Shown here: in pieces, positions 7,967 to 16,723 of the stretch | Position numbering within the stretch: the first letter of the stretch is position 1 | Layout: every line of letters begins with the position of its first letter | Assembly: GCF_042138895.1 (NCBI RefSeq) | Contig: NZ_JBHIKW010000001.1 | Span: 372,001-436,000 of the forward strand | Source: Cedecea selenatireducens | GTDB taxonomy: Bacteria > Pseudomonadota > Gammaproteobacteria > Enterobacterales > Enterobacteriaceae | DNA length: 64,000 nucleotides | Direction of reading: 5' to 3' | The notes under the pieces: generated by a model | Database searches by the model: none | What the model saw: the letters and a program-made list of their open reading frames with translations, nothing else | Told to the model about the DNA's origin: nothing | Program-made: the position numbers and the translations under genes

Positions 7967-8203
7967 ATGGAAAAGCAACATTCCATTATTTTCCTGATTA
8001 AAAATAAGACCATCGCGTTGGTTGTCTTATTTTTAATGAAAATAACCCGCGTCCTTCGCGTCCGTGCCCTGGCATGGTTCGCCGGAGGGAAAATTAACTA
8101 CCGACACACCAAAGCATTACTGAACCTCGCCAGCGCCATACATCGTTTTTCGATCAGGTTACTGCGTTTTGTTACACCACCCGCCCTTAAGAGGGGGAAT
8201 TAA
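7967..8203 (+). CDS. Small basic protein with one hydrophobic segment (uncertain)
   Basis: A 78-codon frame between mgtB and the Na/Pi cotransporter gene, ending 2 nt before the next ATG, which suggests translational coupling. It starts MEKQHSIIFLIKN, has one hydrophobic stretch (TIALVVLFLMKI, ~14-25), and a strongly basic remainder (RVLRVRALAWFAGGK, RLLRF). TGGAAAG lies upstream of the ATG. I do not recognise it and it is not MgtR. It may be a small membrane protein or a leader peptide for the downstream gene; a chance frame cannot be excluded. Confidence 0.35.
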   Translation: MEKQHSIIFLIKNKTIALVVLFLMKITRVLRVRALAWFAGGKINYRHTKALLNLASAIHRFSIRLLRFVTPPALKRGN

Positions 8204-8205
8204 TC

Positions 8206-9858
8206 ATGTCCGGAACTACTCTGTTAATTAACCTGGCTGGCGCCATCGCGTTGCTGCTCTGGGGCAGCCATATGATTTCAACGGCGCTGCAGCGCGGCTT
8301 CGGCACGCCGCTGCGCAACTGGATGGGACGCCACCTCACTAACCGCTGGACCGCCCTGCTTGCCGGCATTGGCATTACCGGCGTCCTGCAAAGCAGCACC
8401 GCGGTGAGCATGATGGCAACGTCGTTTACCGCCGCCGGCACCTTGAGCCTTGCCCCCGCTCTGGCGGTGATGCTCGGCGCGAATATCGGCTCCACGCTGG
8501 TGGTGCAGCTGATGAGCTTTAACATGGAAATCGCCATTCCTCTGCTTCTGCTGGCCGGGTTTGTGGTCTTTAAGCTGCGGGACCATTCCAACTTTGAGAG
8601 CGTGGGCTGCGCCCTGATTGGCCTCGGCCTGATGCTGCTTGCGCTGCATTTGCTCAGCGGCACGCTGGCGGACATCGAAGTCACGCCGGTATTTCATGCC
8701 GTCATGCAGGGGCTGGAGGGAGACGTATTAATCGCCCTGCTGGTGGCGGCTCTCCTGACGCTGCTGTGCCACTCCAGCGTGGCGATTATTTTGCTGATCG
8801 CTTCCCTCGCGGCTACCGGCGCGATGACGCCAGCTACCGCGCTGGTACTGGTGCTTGGGGCAAACATTGGCGGCGCATTACCGCCGGTGCTTAACGCCGG
8901 GTCCGCCGTGGCTCGCCGCCTGCCGGTGGGCAACCTGATAGTTCGCCTGTCCGGCTGCGCGCTGGCGCTACTGCTGCTGCCTCTGCTGACGGATGTCGCA
9001 CAGAAATCCGGGCTGAACACGCCGCAGCTGGTGGTGTGGTTCCACACGGCCTTTAGCGCAGTGCTTGCGCTGCTGTTTATCAGCCTGACCGCGCCGATGG
9101 CCCGGTTCCTCGAGAGACTGTTCCCGGAAGAAGAGCGCGTGGGCGACCCGGGCATGCCGATGTATCTCGACGATGCAGGCCTCGAGGTCGCTTATATCGG
9201 CCTGTCGAATTCGGTTCGCGAATCGCTGCGCGCCGCCGACATGCTAACCATCATGCTCGATCGCCTGCTGGTTCTGTTTGTCACCCAGGAAAAACAGGCT
9301 GCCGACGAGATTCGCCAGCTTGACCAGTCTGTGGATCTGCTTAGCGCGGCGGTTCGCGCCTATCTCGCCGACATCGGTCAGGACGGGTTGAATGACGCGG
9401 ATGCCGATCGCGCGCAGGAAATTCTGATGTTCATCATCAATTTTGAGCACGCGGGCGACATTCTCTCCAGCAACCTGACCCAGCTGGCAACGCGTCGCGC
9501 ACGCCGGGGCGAGCTGTTTAACGACTTTGAGTTACACAATATTCACCTGCTGCACGCGGAAATCCTCACCAGCCTGCGCCTGGCGATTGCCGCGTTCATG
9601 CGTGAAGACCTGTCTGCTGCCCACCAGCTGGTGCAGCGCAAAGAAACCATTCGCCAGCTCGAGGCCTCCGCCAGCCGCGAGCATTTCAAAAAGCTGCGTG
9701 AGGACAAAAATGCCTGGGCGGAATCCGGCGACATCTTCCAGCGGGTACTGCGGGACTACCGTCGCGTGCATCACCACATCGCCGCCGTGGCCTACCCGGT
9801 CATTGACCGACTGGGCGATAAATCCCTGCTGTTTATCGACACGCCGCCGGACGTTTAA
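8206..9858 (+). CDS. Na+/phosphate cotransporter family protein with PhoU-like tail
   Basis: A 550-residue inner-membrane protein of the NptA/YjbB family (PNaS). Two inverted Na/Pi repeats carry the hallmark QSST (GVLQSSTAVSMMATSF, ~62-77) and the matching SS in LLCHSSVAIILLI (~183-195), each followed by glycine-rich helices (LGANIGSTL, LGANIGGALPP). After ~300 residues of membrane helices comes a cytoplasmic helical domain of the PhoU type (~325-540). E. coli YjbB has the same architecture and exports phosphate; this is a paralogue or distant orthologue. AGGGGG precedes the ATG. Its place behind mgtB links Mg2+ and phosphate handling, an inference from context. Confidence 0.85.
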   Translation: MSGTTLLINLAGAIALLLWGSHMISTALQRGFGTPLRNWMGRHLTNRWTALLAGIGITGVLQSSTAVSMMATSFTAAGTLSLAPALAVMLGANIGSTLVVQLMSFNMEIAIPLLLLAGFVVFKLRDHSNFESVGCALIGLGLMLLALHLLSGTLADIEVTPVFHAVMQGLEGDVLIALLVAALLTLLCHSSVAIILLIASLAATGAMTPATALVLVLGANIGGALPPVLNAGSAVARRLPVGNLIVRLSGCALALLLLPLLTDVAQKSGLNTPQLVVWFHTAFSAVLALLFISLTAPMARFLERLFPEEERVGDPGMPMYLDDAGLEVAYIGLSNSVRESLRAADMLTIMLDRLLVLFVTQEKQAADEIRQLDQSVDLLSAAVRAYLADIGQDGLNDADADRAQEILMFIINFEHAGDILSSNLTQLATRRARRGELFNDFELHNIHLLHAEILTSLRLAIAAFMREDLSAAHQLVQRKETIRQLEASASREHFKKLREDKNAWAESGDIFQRVLRDYRRVHHHIAAVAYPVIDRLGDKSLLFIDTPPDV

Positions 9859-9925
9859 AAAAACAATAACCGCCGTCGCGCGGACGAGAGTTTTTTCAAG
9901 GAAAGCAACTTTAAGGTACAGAAAA

Positions 9926-10267
9926 GTGAGAGTTTTAATCTGCTCAGGTCGGTTTTATGCCGACACCCATACCATTACCCACGTGCTGGATTTATATGCC
10001 CGCACGCAGACTATCAACGTGCTGATTCACGGGGGGCACCAGACGCTGGGCGGCGCGATAGAAAACTGGGCGCGCGGTATCGACGTGCACGTCATTCGCT
10101 ACCCGGCCAACTGGGCGCTGCACGGCAAATATGCGGAAACCAGGCGCAACCTGTTTATGCTGGAAGACAGCCGCCCTGACGTGCTGCTGGCTTTTCCTGG
10201 GGGAGAAGACACGGCGGAGTGCATAAGAATGGCGCGCAATTCCGGCGTGAAGGTTATCGAGATTTAA
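9926..10267 (+). CDS. DUF2493 / YspA-type SLOG-fold protein
   Basis: Start assigned to the GTG at 9926 (VRVLICSGRFYADTHTI), preceded by AAGG; the open frame further upstream overlaps the cotransporter gene in another frame and is not coding. The 113-residue product shows the SLOG Rossmann-like pattern: an N-terminal beta strand and loop (VLICSGRFYAD), the glycine-rich HGGHQTLGGAIENWA, a YPANWALHGKYAETRRN motif and the terminal LLAFPGGEDTAECIRMARNSG typical of DUF2493. SLOG proteins bind nucleotides or nucleotide-derived ligands; many partner with stress or defence systems. Actual role unknown. Confidence 0.75.
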   Translation: MRVLICSGRFYADTHTITHVLDLYARTQTINVLIHGGHQTLGGAIENWARGIDVHVIRYPANWALHGKYAETRRNLFMLEDSRPDVLLAFPGGEDTAECIRMARNSGVKVIEI

Positions 10268-10273
10268 TGCAGA

Positions 10274-10312
10274 CGGGCTGCGACAGATTTATGTTACCGC
10301 AGCCCGATTTTT
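10274..10312 (+). terminator. Rho-independent terminator
   Basis: Perfect 9-bp stem CGGGCTGCG/CGCAGCCCG with a 15-nt loop, followed by ATTTTT. It lies 7 nt after the stop of the SLOG gene and touches the stop of the convergent ABC transporter gene. Confidence 0.8.
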
Positions 10313-11844
10313 CAGGCCGCCGCTGGCGCCAGGTTAACGTCTTTGAGGAACTCGGTAATACGCGGATTCTCTCCGCTGCGCAGCGCCTGCGGGGAGTCAT
10401 CGCAAACCACTCGTCCTTTTTCCATAAACACAATTCTGTCCGACACGCTGAACGCGAAGTTCATTTCGTGGGTGACGATCACCATCGTTATCCCCTCGCC
10501 CGCCAGGTTCTCGATCACCTGCAGCACCTCATTCACTTTTTCAGGATCGAGCGCTGAGGTAGGCTCATCGAACAGCATAATTTGCGGGCGCATCATCAGG
10601 GCCCGGGCGATAGCCACCCTTTGCTGCTGCCCGCCGGAAAGCTGATGAGGATATTTGTGAGCGTGCTCCAGCATGCCAACCTTGCGCAGCAATACGCAGG
10701 CCTCACGCTTTAGCTCTGCATCCGTCGCCAGGCGATGGTAGTGCGGCGCCAGCATCAGGTTTTTCATTACCGTTAAGTGCGGGAACAGGTTAAATCCCTG
10801 GAAAACCATGCCGATATTCAGCCGGTGTGCGGCGTTTTCCACGTACTGAGGCTTCTGAGCCCCCTGTTTTTCCAGGCGAATAAACGGCTGCCCGTTAATC
10901 AGGATCTCCCCGTTATCCAGCTGTTCCAGGCCATTCAGCAGGCGGATAAGCGTCGTTTTCCCGGAGCCGGACGGGCCAATCACCGACACCACTTCCCCAG
11001 ACTTAATATCCAGGTTAACCGCGCCAAGCACCTCCACGTTGTTATAAGCTTTATGTAACTTACGAGCCTGCAGCGCGGGAACGTCTGACGCCAGCGGCGC
11101 GCGTGATACCAGCCCGCTTTCCTGCGCGGCCATCGCTTCCAGTTCGGCTTCCGGCAGGCGGGCGGTTTTGCGCTGGGTGACATCCAGCCGTTTTTCCAGC
11201 AGCTTCAGCAAGAAGTCAAAGACCGTCACGATAAACACATAATAGAAAGCCACCGCCGCCATGGTTTCCATCACCAGGAAGTTTTGCGAATAAAGCCGCT
11301 GCCCGACCATCAGGATCTCGGTCAGCGAAATCACCGAAACCAGCGAGCTTAATTTCACGATGGAGATGTATTCGTTGGCCAGCGACGGCAGCGCCACCCG
11401 CAGCGCCTGCGGCACGATAACCAGCCACTGAATGCCTGCGTAGCGCAGCCCCAGGGCGCGGGCGGCCTCACGCTGACCACGAGGAATGGCCAACAGGCCG
11501 CCGCGGTGGATCTCCGCAATATAGGCCGTTTCGCTCAAAACCAGCGCTATGAGCCCCGCCCAGAAAGGGTCGCTCAGCAGGGCCGAACTGCCCGGCAGCG
11601 CCTGGGGCAGGTTATAAACAAAGATAAGCAGCACCAGCAGCGGCAGGCTCCGGAACAGCCAAATATAGGCCCGCGCCGGTAAAGAGAGCCAGGGAGAGGC
11701 GGCCTGTTTACCCAGCGCCAGAAGAAAGCCAAACCCAATACTGATTATCCAGCTCAGCAGGCTCAGCTTAATCACGGTCCAGGTCGCCTGCCAAAAATCA
11801 GCGTTGCTGAACAGGCTGAATAAATAGTTCCAGTCAAAAGACAT
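10312..11844 (-). CDS. Amino-acid-type ABC transporter, fused permease and ATPase
   Basis: A single 510-residue polypeptide joins two normally separate subunits. Residues ~10-225 form a HisM/GlnP-type permease (FGFLLALGKQ, SETAYIAEIHRGGLLAIPRGQREAARALGLRYAGIQWLVIVPQALRVALPSLANEYISIVKLSSLVSVISLTEI with the EAA loop). Residues ~260-505 are a polar-amino-acid ABC ATPase with Walker A GPSGSGKTT, Q loop MVFQGFNLFPH, signature LSGGQQQR, Walker B IMLFDEPTSALD and H loop VTHEM. It starts 24 nt after the binding-protein gene. The adjacent oxygenase/deacylase genes suggest uptake of a modified amino acid. Permease/ATPase fusions of this type occur in enterobacteria. Confidence 0.9.
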   Translation of the reverse strand: MSFDWNYLFSLFSNADFWQATWTVIKLSLLSWIISIGFGFLLALGKQAASPWLSLPARAYIWLFRSLPLLVLLIFVYNLPQALPGSSALLSDPFWAGLIALVLSETAYIAEIHRGGLLAIPRGQREAARALGLRYAGIQWLVIVPQALRVALPSLANEYISIVKLSSLVSVISLTEILMVGQRLYSQNFLVMETMAAVAFYYVFIVTVFDFLLKLLEKRLDVTQRKTARLPEAELEAMAAQESGLVSRAPLASDVPALQARKLHKAYNNVEVLGAVNLDIKSGEVVSVIGPSGSGKTTLIRLLNGLEQLDNGEILINGQPFIRLEKQGAQKPQYVENAAHRLNIGMVFQGFNLFPHLTVMKNLMLAPHYHRLATDAELKREACVLLRKVGMLEHAHKYPHQLSGGQQQRVAIARALMMRPQIMLFDEPTSALDPEKVNEVLQVIENLAGEGITMVIVTHEMNFAFSVSDRIVFMEKGRVVCDDSPQALRSGENPRITEFLKDVNLAPAAA

Positions 11845-11868
11845 ATCCGCACTCCCCGGCGATGGTGA

Positions 11869-12696
11869 TTACAAACTGCTGGCCTGAATTTCGGCTTCGG
11901 ACGGCTCCGCCAGGTGATACTTTTTCACTAAGGCCGAGTACTTGCCGCTGGCCTTAAAGGCCGCAATCCCGTCGTTCAGCTCTTTTTTCAGCTCAGGGTT
12001 GGTTTTGCTCACCCCCAGGCCCACCAGCACCGGGTACAGCAGTTCCGTCGAGGTCACCGCCAGCCGCCCTTTCATTTTATCCACCACCTGACTTGCCACG
12101 GCGGCATCGGTCATCTGTACTTCTACCGCGTGGGAAAGCAATGCCTGGGTGGTTTGCGGGTCGGTTGAAAACTCGCTCACCGCAATCGGCTTCAGCCCCT
12201 GCTTGACGCAGTAGTCGGCCGACAGCGTGTGCAGTTTTTCCAGCCAGTAAGTCCCCTGCATCGACCCGACTTTATGCCCGCAAAGCTCTTCCGGTTTGGT
12301 TGGCTTAAAGCTGGCGTTGCTGAGGGTCAGCAGCGATTCGCCGGTTTTCAGGTATGGCACCATGTCGATAACCTTCTGGCGCTCGGGGGTGATAAACAGC
12401 GCGGAGGCAATCAGCTCGAAGCGCTTCGCCTGCAGGCCGGGGATCAGGCTGGTAAAGCGGGTATCCACATAATCAGGTTTGAGCTTCATCGCCCCGGCAA
12501 CGCCGTTGATAAATTCAATATCAAAACCTGCGGGCGTTTTGCCGTCGAGGTATTCGTAAGGCGGGAAGGTAATGTCGCTCCCCACCGTAAGCTGGCCGGG
12601 GGTCATCACGGCGGCCTGAGCCCCGCCGCTGAGCAGTAAAGGCAGCGCCGCCGCCATGCAGGTGAATAACGCCTTGCTATGTGAAGATGTAAACAT
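11869..12696 (-). CDS. Periplasmic amino-acid ABC transporter substrate-binding protein
   Basis: Start taken at MFTSSHSKALF, 10 codons inside the longest frame, because TGGAG lies 8 nt upstream and it begins a classic signal peptide (cleavage near GGAQA-AV). The 275-residue product is a family 3 solute-binding protein: LTVGSDITFPPYEYLDGKTPAGFDIEFINGVAGAM near the N-terminus, then TSLIPGLQAKRFELIASALFITPERQK and the C-terminal GLGVSKTNPELKKELNDGIAAFKASGKYSALVKKY. These motifs point to a polar or derivatised amino acid ligand. It heads the transporter operon and is divergent from the LysR gene. Confidence 0.9.
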   Translation of the reverse strand: MFTSSHSKALFTCMAAALPLLLSGGAQAAVMTPGQLTVGSDITFPPYEYLDGKTPAGFDIEFINGVAGAMKLKPDYVDTRFTSLIPGLQAKRFELIASALFITPERQKVIDMVPYLKTGESLLTLSNASFKPTKPEELCGHKVGSMQGTYWLEKLHTLSADYCVKQGLKPIAVSEFSTDPQTTQALLSHAVEVQMTDAAVASQVVDKMKGRLAVTSTELLYPVLVGLGVSKTNPELKKELNDGIAAFKASGKYSALVKKYHLAEPSEAEIQASSL

Positions 12697-13232
12697 GCGA
12701 TGACTCCAGTGCAGGTGATAAAACATTTTTTATTGGCTCCGTAACGGAGGCGCTTTTCACAGCTTATGGTTTCGCCCTGGCTACTGCCTTGCAATATATT
12801 CGCCAGGACGATAATCATTCGGTGAGCGTTTGCGATTGAGCCATGCTGCAGGAGAAAGGCACGGGGATAAAGGACGAAAAATATGCCTTACCTCTATAAA
12901 AAATTGTTTTAAGGCAATGGCTATTTTTTTGCACCAGCGCAGCGCAATACTTTAATTCCCAACAGGAAAGCGAATAGAGACATATTTCAGACAGATAATA
13001 GCGATATAAAATATTTATCCGCACCAAAAAAGTGCAGCTTATTTTTTTATTGCCACTTTTTGGGGATTATTCGTGACCAATAAAAATGAAAATATTTTTT
13101 CTGAGCATCATTTTTACCGTTAACGCCTACCACGGCGGCATCTGGCACAGGCTTTGCTACTAACAGAAATAACTGGATAGCCTGAAACTATCTTGCAAGG
13201 TCCACTGCCAATAAAAAACCGGGGTTAGCACC
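12697..13232. other. Divergent promoter region between SBP and LysR genes
   Basis: About 535 nt, AT-rich, no convincing ORF. It must hold the promoters of the transporter operon (minus) and the LysR gene (plus), and presumably the LysR operator; I cannot single out a T-N11-A box with confidence. Confidence 0.5.
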
Positions 13233-14156
13233 ATGACACATTTCACGCTCAAGCAGCTCAAGTACTTTGTCACCGTCGTTGAAGCGCAGAGCATCGCCGA
13301 AGCCTCAAGGCAGCTGCATATCGCCCAGCCATCGGTTTCTATTGCCATCAAAAACCTGGAAGACACCTTTGAGCAGCAGTTTTTTATCCGCCACCACGCG
13401 CAGGGCGTTTCGCTGACGCCCGGCGGGCTGCGGTTTTATGAAAAAGCCCGCGAGCTGCTGCGGCTTTCATACCAGTTTGAGCAAAATGCCAAGGCGGATA
13501 ACGACCTTGTGTCCGGCACCATCGCCATCGGCTGCTTCGAATCCGCAGCCCCGCTTTATCTGCCGAGGCTTATCGCCGGGTTTCGCAAGATTTACCCTGA
13601 AATAACCATCCGGCTGTACGACGGCGAACAGAATGAGCTGACCCACGGGCTGCATCGCGGGCGCTTTGACCTGGCGTTTATGTACAACCTCGAGCTGGAA
13701 AGCACGCTGCATACCGAAAAGTTGAACGCCCCGCAGAAGCCTTATGCCCTGCTGCCTGCGGCTCATCCACTGGCGAAGAAAACGTCCGTGACGCTGAAAG
13801 AACTCAGCCGTGAACCGATGATCCTGCTGGACGTCATCCCCAGCAAAAGCTACTTCATGAATATTTTCACCGACAAAGGCCTGCACCCTGAGGTGGCCTA
13901 CAGTTCGCCGTCGATAGAAATGGTGCGCTGCATGGTCGGCCAGGGAATGGGGTTCTCGGTGCTGGTCACCCGCCCCTGCACCGACGTGACCTATGACGGC
14001 CAGCGCGTTACGCAGGTGGAAATAGTCGATGATATGGCCGCCTCAACGCTGGTGATGGCTTATTTACGCCATAACGAACCGACGCGCCCGACGCGTTTAT
14101 TTATGGATTATTGCCGTACTTTTGAACTGATGCCGGAGGGCGTGATTGAAGAGTAA
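13233..14156 (+). CDS. LysR-family transcriptional regulator of the adjacent cluster
   Basis: A 307-residue LysR-type regulator: N-terminal winged helix-turn-helix (MTHFTLKQLKYFVTVVEAQSIAEASRQLHIAQPSVSIAIKNLEDTFEQQFFIRHHAQGVSLTPGG) and a periplasmic-binding-like effector domain (~90-300) with GTIAIGCFESAAPLYLPRLIAGFRKIYPEITIRL. It lies between the divergent amino-acid transporter operon and the co-directional monooxygenase operon, the position expected of their shared regulator. The effector is unknown, probably the imported substrate or a breakdown product. Confidence 0.88.
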   Translation: MTHFTLKQLKYFVTVVEAQSIAEASRQLHIAQPSVSIAIKNLEDTFEQQFFIRHHAQGVSLTPGGLRFYEKARELLRLSYQFEQNAKADNDLVSGTIAIGCFESAAPLYLPRLIAGFRKIYPEITIRLYDGEQNELTHGLHRGRFDLAFMYNLELESTLHTEKLNAPQKPYALLPAAHPLAKKTSVTLKELSREPMILLDVIPSKSYFMNIFTDKGLHPEVAYSSPSIEMVRCMVGQGMGFSVLVTRPCTDVTYDGQRVTQVEIVDDMAASTLVMAYLRHNEPTRPTRLFMDYCRTFELMPEGVIEE

Positions 14157-14332
14157 AAAAGGCGTGAAGCGTAGCCTTAAAATACAGGAAATTCATAGCC
14201 TGTAGATTGAGGCTAATTTATTTATGCCTTATCCCTAGATTTATAATATTTTACGGAATGTCTGCCGCTCAATAACCTTGTGCCATAGCGAAGCTGCGCT
14301 GAATCTTATTTCCCGGCCCCAAGGAAACAGAC

Positions 14333-15598
14333 ATGACCGTAATAAAAACACAAACAGACACTCTAGTGATTGGCGCCGGCCAGGCCGGGATCGCCATGAG
14401 CGAGCACCTGACGCGCCTCGGTATTCCGCATCTGGTGCTGGAGAAAAACCGCATTGCCGAAGCCTGGCGCAGCGGGCGCTGGGATTCGCTGGTGGCGAAC
14501 GGCCCGGCCTGGCATGACCGTTTCCCTGGGCTGGAATTCAGCCAGGCCGATCGGGACAGCTTTATCCCTAAAGACGAGGTAGCTAACTACTTCGAAGATT
14601 ACGCCCGCAAGTTTGAGGCTCCGGTAAAAACGGGCGTAGAGGTAAAAAGCGTGACGCGCAATCACGGCAGGCCGGGTTTCACCGTGGAAACCAGCGACGG
14701 CATTGTAGAAGCGAAGCATATCGTCGCCGCAACGGGGCCTTTCCAGCGCCCGGTCGTACCGGCCATTGCTCCGGAAGATGGCAGGCTCTACCAGATACAT
14801 TCCGCTGCCTACAAAAACCCGGCGCAGCTGCCTGCCGGAGCCGTATTGGTGGTGGGCGCGGGCTCATCAGGGGTACAAATTGCCGACGAGATCCAGCGTT
14901 CGGGCAAGCAGGTTTATCTCTCCGTCGGCGCGCACGACCGCCCGCCGCGCGCTTACCGCAATCGTGATTTTTGCTGGTGGCTGGGCGTGCTGGGGCTGTG
15001 GGATGCGGCGGCCAATCAGCCCGGCAAAGAGCACGTCACCATTGCGGTGAGCGGCGCTCGCGGCGGCCACACCGTTGATTTTCGCGCCCTGGCGCATCAG
15101 GGCATTCACCTCGTCGGCCTGACTCAACGCTTTGCAGATGGGAAGGTCTTTTTTGAAGACAACCTCGCGCACAATATCCGCCAGGGCGATGAAAGCTACC
15201 TTGCCCTGCTGGACGCCGCCGATGCCTGGATTGCCCGCAACGGCCTTGATCTGCCCGAGGAGCCGCAGGCCCGCATCTTCCCGGCCGATCCGCTTTGCGT
15301 CACCCAGCCCACGCTTGAGCTGAACCTTGCCGAGACGGGGATCGCCTCGATTATCTGGGCGACCGGCTATGCGCCGGATTACGGCTGGCTGCAGGTGGAC
15401 GCTTTTGATGCCCAGGGCAAACCCCGTCACCAGCGCGGCGTTTCCAGCGAGGCTGGCGTCTATTTCCTGGGGCTGCCGTGGCTGTCCCGCCGGGGATCAA
15501 CGTTTATCTGGGGCGTGTGGCATGACGCGAAATACATTGCCGACCACATTGAAACCCAGCGCAATTACAGCCGCTATTCCGACGCTTCCCAGCGCTAA
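14333..15598 (+). CDS. FMO-like FAD/NAD(P)H-dependent monooxygenase
   Basis: A 421-residue cytosolic flavoprotein. The FAD-binding GxGxxG is TLVIGAGQAGIAMSEHL (~10-26) with an acidic VLEKN end of strand 2; the NAD(P)H-binding second Rossmann motif is VLVVGAGSSGVQIADEI (~168-184); an ATGPF and a C-terminal IIWATGYAPDY complete the FMO/CzcO family signature. Related enzymes oxygenate N, S or carbonyl centres. It is the first gene of a tight operon with a RidA-like protein, a DUF1028 protein and a deacylase, so it probably opens the degradation of the compound taken up by the adjacent ABC transporter. The substrate is not identifiable. Confidence 0.85.
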   Translation: MTVIKTQTDTLVIGAGQAGIAMSEHLTRLGIPHLVLEKNRIAEAWRSGRWDSLVANGPAWHDRFPGLEFSQADRDSFIPKDEVANYFEDYARKFEAPVKTGVEVKSVTRNHGRPGFTVETSDGIVEAKHIVAATGPFQRPVVPAIAPEDGRLYQIHSAAYKNPAQLPAGAVLVVGAGSSGVQIADEIQRSGKQVYLSVGAHDRPPRAYRNRDFCWWLGVLGLWDAAANQPGKEHVTIAVSGARGGHTVDFRALAHQGIHLVGLTQRFADGKVFFEDNLAHNIRQGDESYLALLDAADAWIARNGLDLPEEPQARIFPADPLCVTQPTLELNLAETGIASIIWATGYAPDYGWLQVDAFDAQGKPRHQRGVSSEAGVYFLGLPWLSRRGSTFIWGVWHDAKYIADHIETQRNYSRYSDASQR

Positions 15599-15623
15599 CC
15601 TCTTGCCAACAAGGAATTGACCG

Positions 15624-16052
15624 ATGCCGACACATACTCGTATTCGCATGTTTAACACCAAAGAAACCTACCCTAACCAGTCGCTGAACAACGACCTCTG
15701 CCAGGCGGTGCGCGCCGGTAACACCGTCTATGTTCGCGGCCAGGTCGGAACGGATTTTGAAGGGAAGCTGATTGGGCTGGGCGACCCGCAGGCGCAGGCC
15801 GAACAGGCGATGAAGAACGTTAAGCAACTGCTGGAGGAAGCCGGGAGCGACCTCTCCCACATCGTCAAAACCACCACCTATATTATCGACCCGCGCTATC
15901 GCGAGCCGGTGTATCAGGAAGTGGGCAAATGGCTGAAAGGCGTATTCCCGATCTCCACCGGCCTCGTGGTTTCTGCCCTCGGCCAGCCGCAGTGGCTGAT
16001 GGAAATCGATGTCATTGCGGTGATCCCTGACGATGCCGAGGGGAAAAAATGA
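15624..16052 (+). CDS. RidA/YjgF-family protein (lacks the deaminase arginine)
   Basis: 142 residues, preceded by AAGGA. The Rid fold is visible as the NDLCQAVRAGNTVYVRGQVGTD strand region, the helix AEQAMKNVKQLLEEAGSDLSHIVKTTTYIID and the C-terminal FPISTGLVVSALGQPQWLMEIDVIAVIP. In RidA the active-site arginine sits in P-A-R-S; here the same place reads P-I-S-T. The protein is therefore likely one of the Rid subfamilies without imine deaminase activity, or uses other residues. It overlaps the next gene by 4 nt (ATGA), so they are translationally coupled. Confidence 0.88.
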   Translation: MPTHTRIRMFNTKETYPNQSLNNDLCQAVRAGNTVYVRGQVGTDFEGKLIGLGDPQAQAEQAMKNVKQLLEEAGSDLSHIVKTTTYIIDPRYREPVYQEVGKWLKGVFPISTGLVVSALGQPQWLMEIDVIAVIPDDAEGKK

Positions 16053-16723
16053 CATTTTCTATCGCCGCACGCTGCCGGGAAACCGGCCAGCTTGGCATCG
16101 CCATTAGCTCATCCAGCATCGCGGTCGGCGCACGCTGCCCGTGGCTGATGCCGGGCGTCGGGGCGGTGTCGAGCCAGAATATAACGCTGCCCGCGCTGGG
16201 GCCGATGGTGCTGTCGAAGCTGGGCGAGGGTGTTGCGCCGCAGGAGGCTCTAAAGCTGGTCGTCAGCGAGCATCTGCACGGCGACTACCGGCAGGTGACA
16301 GTCATCGACAGCAACGGCAAAACCGCCTGTCACAGCGGCGAGAAATCATTGGGTATTTATCACGCCGTGGAGGGGGATAACTGCGTGGCGGCAGGCAATA
16401 TGCTGGCCGATAAAACGGTGATTAACGCCATGATCGAGCGCTTCGAAAAAAACTGTGGCACGCTGGCAGACCGGCTGATTGCCGCGCTTGAGGCGGCGCT
16501 GGAAAAAGGCGGCGAAGCCGGGCCGGTGCATTCGGCGGCGTTAAAAGTCGTGGATACCGTCGCCTGGCCGGTTATCGACCTGCGCGTGGACTGGGCGGAC
16601 AAGAGCCCGATAGCCGAACTGCATTCGCTCTGGCTGGCCTATAAACCACAAATGCAGGATTACCTGATCCGCGCACTCGACCCGCGAGAAGCCCCCAGCT
16701 ATGGCGTACCCGGCGATGAATAA
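16049..16723 (+). CDS. DUF1028 family putative Ntn-hydrolase
   Basis: A 224-residue protein with the DUF1028 hallmarks: MTFSIAARCRETGQLGIAISSSSIAVGARCPWLMPGVGAVSSQN at the N-terminus, DYRQVTVIDSNGKTACHSGEK and GDNCVAAGNMLA in the middle, and a WPVIDLRVDWADKSPIAEL C-terminal block. DUF1028 proteins have an Ntn-hydrolase-like fold and are often encoded beside RidA proteins and amidohydrolases; no activity is firmly established. It overlaps the RidA gene upstream by 4 nt and the ArgE-like gene downstream. Confidence 0.88.
   Translation: MTFSIAARCRETGQLGIAISSSSIAVGARCPWLMPGVGAVSSQNITLPALGPMVLSKLGEGVAPQEALKLVVSEHLHGDYRQVTVIDSNGKTACHSGEKSLGIYHAVEGDNCVAAGNMLADKTVINAMIERFEKNCGTLADRLIAALEAALEKGGEAGPVHSAALKVVDTVAWPVIDLRVDWADKSPIAELHSLWLAYKPQMQDYLIRALDPREAPSYGVPGDE

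Noticed and set aside
9527..9925. N-terminal extension of the SLOG-fold protein to ATG 9527
   Set aside because: That stretch overlaps the Na/Pi cotransporter frame and is Cys/Arg/Ser-rich noise; the GTG at 9926 has AAGG upstream and begins exactly at the SLOG fold.
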